Origin: Acidobacteriota bacterium
GTDB lineage: Bacteria; Acidobacteriota; Terriglobia; Acidiferrales; 2-02-FULL-67-57
Direction of reading: 5' to 3'
Assembly: GCA_016189965.1 (NCBI GenBank)
Contig: JACPRL010000162.1
Location: 1 to 7,203 of the forward strand
DNA: 7,203 nt
Below, in pieces: positions 5,077-7,203 of this stretch (positions within the stretch are counted from its first letter, which is position 1; each line of letters starts with the position of its first letter). A model generated the notes under the pieces. The model was not told the DNA's origin. It did no database searches and was given only the letters and a program-made list of their open reading frames with translations. The translations under genes and the position numbers were made by a program.

Positions 5077-6264
5077 TCAACGGAGCCGGAATTGAACGGT
5101 GATCTCGGCAATCACCGAGATGGGTTGCTCGTTTAGATACGTGGGCTCGTAGCGCCACTGGCGCAGGGCCTCGACGGCCGACTGGACGAGCACCGGATGG
5201 CCGGAGAGAACTCTGATCTCGGCGATGTTGCCTTCGGTGTCAATGACGGCATCGAGCCGGACGTCGCCCTGGATGCGAGCTTGTTGGGCAAAGGCGGGGT
5301 AGTTCGGCTCCACGCGGCGAAGGAGCCGCGGCAGGCGCACGCGGCCGCCTACGCGCACCGGAGCGCGCGGCACCGGTAGCGACGGACGGGGAACCACGGC
5401 GGGCGAGCCGCCCAGCACGCCGCCGAGCACACCACCCAGGACACCTCCCATAACGCCACCGGGTACGCCGCCGGGAACACCACCAGGCACGCCGTACTGC
5501 TCGAGCTCGACATCGGTCGGGTCAACGATGGCAGGGATGGTCTTGGGGATGGCGGTGGGCGCGATGAGCCGGCCGGTGGGAGTCTGGAACACCGGCTTGA
5601 TGCGCCGAACCTGGGGGCCGCCGGTGGGCGCCGGGGGCGGCGGCGGTGGCGGCGGTGGGGGCACCTCGAGCCAGGTAGCGGTCAACTCCCGCAACTCCAA
5701 ACTCTCGGTGAACCACAGGGGCAGCAGCAGGGCGATGCTGAGGGCGAGGACGTGAACCAGCATGGAAGTGAACGCCGTGCCGGCGCGGCGCTTGCCGGTG
5801 CCAGCGGGGGTTTCGAGCAGGAACTGCAGCGCGCGAGCGGGGCGCGCGGTGTCGAGCGCCAGGGGCGGCGGGCTGAGGAGCTGGCGCACGAGTTCGGGCA
5901 GGGACTCGGTGGCGCGCGGGCGTTCGAGAACCGAGTCAAAGCCCCAGCGGCGGGCTTCCACCTTGAAAGCTGCCTCGCCGGTAGCGAGCAGAGCGACGAA
6001 ACGCATCTGCGGGCGCGCCCGGCGGATTTCTTGCAGGGCGTCCAAGCCAGCCGCGGCGGCAAAGGGACTGGCATCGGTGACCAGCAGGTCGAAACCGTTT
6101 CTTGGCATCGACTCATCGCGCTGGAGCCGGGCGAGGGAGACCACTTCGCAGCCGGCGCGCTGGAATTCCGCTTCCAGCGGGAAGCGGAGCCACGGGTCGG
6201 CCGCCACTAGCAGGACCCGCTTCGCCCGGCCGTAGGGCACGATGTGTTCAAGCGCCTTTGCCAT
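5077..6264 (-). CDS. TonB-family protein with N-terminal degenerate receiver-like domain
   Basis: A 395-residue protein with four parts. Residues ~14-130 read like a response-regulator receiver: RVLLVAADPWLRFPLEAEFQ, then FDLLVTDASPF with Asp64 at the phospho-acceptor position, LLATGEA at the Thr site, and VLERPRATESLPELV where the conserved Lys is Arg. The usual acidic pair is reduced to Ala22-Asp23, so normal phosphorylation is doubtful. One membrane helix follows (~165-185), then ten consecutive prolines (202-211), a Val-Pro/Leu-Gly-Gly repeat (259-286), and a TonB C-terminal domain (~310-395: EPNYPAFAQQARIQGDV, LRQWRYEPTYLNEQPI, ITVQFRL). TonB proteins pass proton-motive energy to outer-membrane receptors. 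The N-terminal part would be cytoplasmic. The ribosome binding site (GGTGAT) is weak. ExbB/ExbD are not in view. It is the first gene of an operon with the cysteine-rich gene. Confidence 0.9.
   Translation of the reverse strand: MAKALEHIVPYGRAKRVLLVAADPWLRFPLEAEFQRAGCEVVSLARLQRDESMPRNGFDLLVTDASPFAAAAGLDALQEIRRARPQMRFVALLATGEAAFKVEARRWGFDSVLERPRATESLPELVRQLLSPPPLALDTARPARALQFLLETPAGTGKRRAGTAFTSMLVHVLALSIALLLPLWFTESLELRELTATWLEVPPPPPPPPPPAPTGGPQVRRIKPVFQTPTGRLIAPTAIPKTIPAIVDPTDVELEQYGVPGGVPGGVPGGVMGGVLGGVLGGVLGGSPAVVPRPSLPVPRAPVRVGGRVRLPRLLRRVEPNYPAFAQQARIQGDVRLDAVIDTEGNIAEIRVLSGHPVLVQSAVEALRQWRYEPTYLNEQPISVIAEITVQFRLR
5407..5490 (-). repeat. Seven tandem 12-bp units coding Val-Pro/Met/Leu-Gly-Gly
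   Basis: Residues 259-286 of the TonB-family protein are three VPGG, one VMGG and three VLGG units. The DNA units are degenerate at third positions, so the tract is old or selected at protein level rather than freshly slipped. It lies in the periplasm-spanning part, where TonB proteins need an extended or flexible arm. Confidence 0.9.
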
Positions 6265-6502
6265 GGCTCATCACCGGGGCTCACTGGCCCCGCTGCTGAG
6301 GGAGCACGGCAGATACCAGATAAGGAGGCCGGGTCGGGCGGGTGTATCTCTAAGAGCCGAAAAAAGATAGGGCTGCCGCAGCAGAGAGGAGACGGGCGTT
6401 CGAGGACCTCTGCCGCGTGTAATCACGCATCGGGCGGCTCATCTCGCCCAGCCCACTCTTTTCCTAGAAGCTGTTGCATAGACTCGTACAAAGCCGTCCG
6501 CA

Positions 6503-6664
6503 GGTAGCTCGGCCGTCCCGAAGTCTCGGGACCGCCTCGCAACCCTTCGGCAGGCTCAGGGCAGGCCTGCGCTACCTTTCCAGAAGCAGAGGTAGCGCGG
6601 GTTGCCGCCTGACCCGCTTGCCCTGAGCGAAGCCGAAGGGAGCGCAGCGAGGGACAGCGCTACC
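6503..6664. repeat. Two facing 74-bp GGTAGC...GCTACC modules
   Basis: Module 1 (6503-6576) and module 2 (6591-6664) each begin with GGTAGC and end with GCTACC, and each is 74 bp. They carry the same core in opposite orientation: CCCTTCGGC..GGCTCAGGGCA at 6543-6563, and its complement TGCCCTGAGCG..GCCGAAGGG at 6619-6640. The inner ends form a perfect 8-bp stem, GCGCTACC (6569-6576) with GGTAGCGC (6591-6598), around a 14-base loop. Further degenerate cores lie at 6733-6754 and 6803-6823. This looks like a short non-coding dispersed repeat family inserted or copied as a pair. Confidence 0.7.
6515..6532. repeat. Perfect hairpin inside module 1
   Basis: GTCCCGA (6515-6521) pairs perfectly with TCGGGAC (6526-6532) across an AGTC loop. 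Module 2 has no equivalent perfect stem, so this part is specific to module 1. Confidence 0.75.
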
Positions 6665-6782
6665 CGCGGTGGTTTCCGATGCGCCGGTCCGGATCAAGTG
6701 GTATTGCCTGCGATTTCTAGCCGGCGCTCGCTCTTCGGCCTCGCTCTGGGCAAGAGCCTTGACCCGCCTTGGAGATGACCAG

Positions 6783-6799
6783 TGCCCGCTGCGCGGGCA
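6783..6799. repeat. Perfect GC-rich hairpin
   Basis: TGCCCGC (6783-6789) pairs perfectly with GCGGGCA (6793-6799) across a three-base loop. It stands directly before a degenerate copy of the CCCTTCG..GCTCAGGGC core (6803-6823). Confidence 0.75.
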
Positions 6800-6826
6800 T
6801 GACCCTTCGTCTACGCTCAGGGCGGG

Positions 6827-6850
6827 CAGGCAGGAATGCCTGTCCTACTG
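6827..6850. repeat. Tetraloop hairpin plus TGTCCTACTG tail, copy 1
   Basis: CAGGCA-GGAA-TGCCTG (6827-6842) is a perfect six-base stem with a GNRA-type loop, followed by TCCTACTG. The 17-mer at 6834-6850 recurs at 6945-6961 with one mismatch. Confidence 0.8.
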
Positions 6851-6884
6851 GTGCCGGGATGCGAGGCCGGCGGTAAGTTGGAGT

Positions 6885-6902
6885 GGAAGGCTGAAGCCTT
6901 CC
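6885..6902. repeat. Perfect GGCTGAAGCC-type hairpin
   Basis: GGAAGGC (6885-6891) pairs with GCCTTCC (6896-6902) around TGAA. It shares the GGCTGAAGCC core and TGAA loop with the hairpin at 4701-4718, while the outer stem differs in sequence yet stays paired in both. Confidence 0.8.
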
Positions 6903-6917
6903 GCTACGCCGGGTAAA

Positions 6918-6934
6918 GGGGGGCTTCGCCCCCC
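6918..6934. repeat. G6/C6 hairpin
   Basis: GGGGGGC (6918-6924) pairs with GCCCCCC (6928-6934) around TTC. No T-run follows on either strand, so it is not a standard terminator. Confidence 0.8.
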
Positions 6935-6935
6935 T

Positions 6936-6961
6936 GACAGACACGAATGTCTGTCCTACTG
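6936..6961. repeat. Tetraloop hairpin plus TGTCCTACTG tail, copy 2
   Basis: GACAGACA-CGAA-TGTCTGTC (6936-6955) is a perfect eight-base stem with a four-base loop, followed by CTACTG. It is the second member of the pair with 6827-6850, 111 bp apart in the same orientation. Confidence 0.8.
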
Positions 6962-7005
6962 TTCGCCTCCGCATCCCGAGTCGATCCACGACGGACGGGC
7001 GGGGC

Positions 7006-7203
7006 TCACACCAACTGGCGGAGCAAGTGTCCGATGGCGTAGGCGACGCTGGCGGCGGCCGAGCCCACCAGCAGCATTTCGAGGCCGCTGACGAACCAGC
7101 GTCCGCGGGTCACGAGCGTGCGCAGGCTCCCGACCGTGAACAGCGTGACACCCGTGGCCGCGCACGAGGCGAGGAACAGCCGGTCGCCCGGCAAGGCCAG
7201 GAA
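7006..7203 (-). CDS. VIT1/CCC1-family Fe(II)/Mn(II) transporter, C-terminal part only
   Basis: The minus-strand frame is open from the window edge (7203) to TGA at 7006-7008, giving the last 65 residues: FLALPGDRLFLASCAATGVT continuing to GHLLRQLV. Two membrane segments are visible. The pattern TLFTVGSLRTLVTRGRWFVSGLEMLLVGSAAASVAYAIGHLL, read in two parts, matches the end of VIT1/CCC1 proteins: a helix ending in VGxLR, a short basic loop, SGLEMLLVG, then a last helix with YxIG. These proteins carry Fe or Mn across membranes and, in bacteria, are thought to export or store metal. The N-terminal part, and any fused ferritin-like domain, lies outside the window. The gene reads toward the TonB-family gene but is separated by about 740 bp, so a shared transcript is doubtful. 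The call rests on a short tail. Confidence 0.75.
   Translation of the reverse strand, partial: FLALPGDRLFLASCAATGVTLFTVGSLRTLVTRGRWFVSGLEMLLVGSAAASVAYAIGHLLRQLV

Larger units (their letters stand above)
6265..7005. other. Repeat-rich intergenic region upstream of the TonB-family gene
   Basis: About 740 bp without a credible gene. Nearest the start codon there is a small hairpin (GGGGC 6276-6280 with GCCCC 6287-6291), which in the message would lie just before the weak ribosome binding site. From 6292 to 6502 I see no clear promoter, riboswitch or operator. From 6503 to 6961 the DNA is an almost continuous series of perfect short hairpins and related repeats, listed separately. Frames open across this stretch (for example 6669-7091 plus) are made of those repeats and overlap the transporter gene. 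Confidence 0.7.

Noticed and set aside
5067..5111. Longer start (ATG 5111) for the cysteine-rich gene
   Set aside because: It would overlap the end of the TonB-family gene by about 35 bp, and ATG 5066 has a much better-placed GAGGGTG site.
6265..6502. Riboswitch (cobalamin or c-di-GMP type) upstream of the TonB-family gene
   Set aside because: I looked on the minus strand for conserved cores of these classes and found no convincing match, only a small hairpin at 6276-6291.
6503..6961. CRISPR array
   Set aside because: The repeats are inverted and of mixed types with irregular spacing. There is no constant direct repeat with uniform spacers and no cas gene.
6669..7091. Plus-strand 140-codon frame in the repeat region
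   Set aside because: It is composed of hairpin repeats, then runs antisense to the VIT1/CCC1-like end. No start signal or domain is seen.

Overview
The window is a GC-rich, densely coded piece of bacterial chromosome. Fused 2-oxoacid oxidoreductase subunits, a TonB with a Val-Pro-Gly-Gly tract, and GC-rich intergenic hairpins of the GGGCTGAAGCCC and CCCTTCGGC..GCTCAGGGC types together suggest an Acidobacteriota-like organism. This is an inference from style; there is no rRNA or other marker gene here.

Layout. (1) 1-1957, plus strand: the 3' part of a fused beta-gamma 2-oxoacid:acceptor oxidoreductase overlaps ilvE, a branched-chain amino acid aminotransferase. Together they fit interconversion of branched-chain amino acids, 2-oxoacids and acyl-CoAs. 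(2) 1958-2381: non-coding DNA with a perfect 20-bp palindrome, a long imperfect inverted repeat built of 8-bp units, and a perfect 19-bp (9-1-9) palindrome directly before feoA. (3) 2382-4573, plus strand: feoA-feoB, ferrous iron uptake, overlapping by 4 bp. (4) 4574-4745: hairpins between convergent genes, including a likely feoAB terminator. (5) 4746-6264, minus strand: a two-gene operon made of a TonB-family protein with an N-terminal degenerate receiver (REC-like) domain, followed 10 bp later by a small cysteine-rich protein. (6) 6265-7005: about 740 bp without a credible gene, packed in its second half with hairpins and related repeats. (7) 7006-7203, minus strand: the C-terminal end of a VIT1/CCC1-type Fe/Mn transporter that runs off the window.

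From feoA onward the recognisable genes share a metal theme: FeoAB imports Fe(II), TonB energises outer-membrane uptake (often of iron chelates), and VIT1/CCC1 proteins move Fe or Mn out of the cytoplasm or into stores. The 19-bp palindrome at the feoA leader is a good candidate operator for a Fur- or DtxR-family metalloregulator. The most unusual item is the receiver-like/TonB fusion. No CRISPR array, tRNA, rRNA, transposase or complete novel defence-type system is visible.
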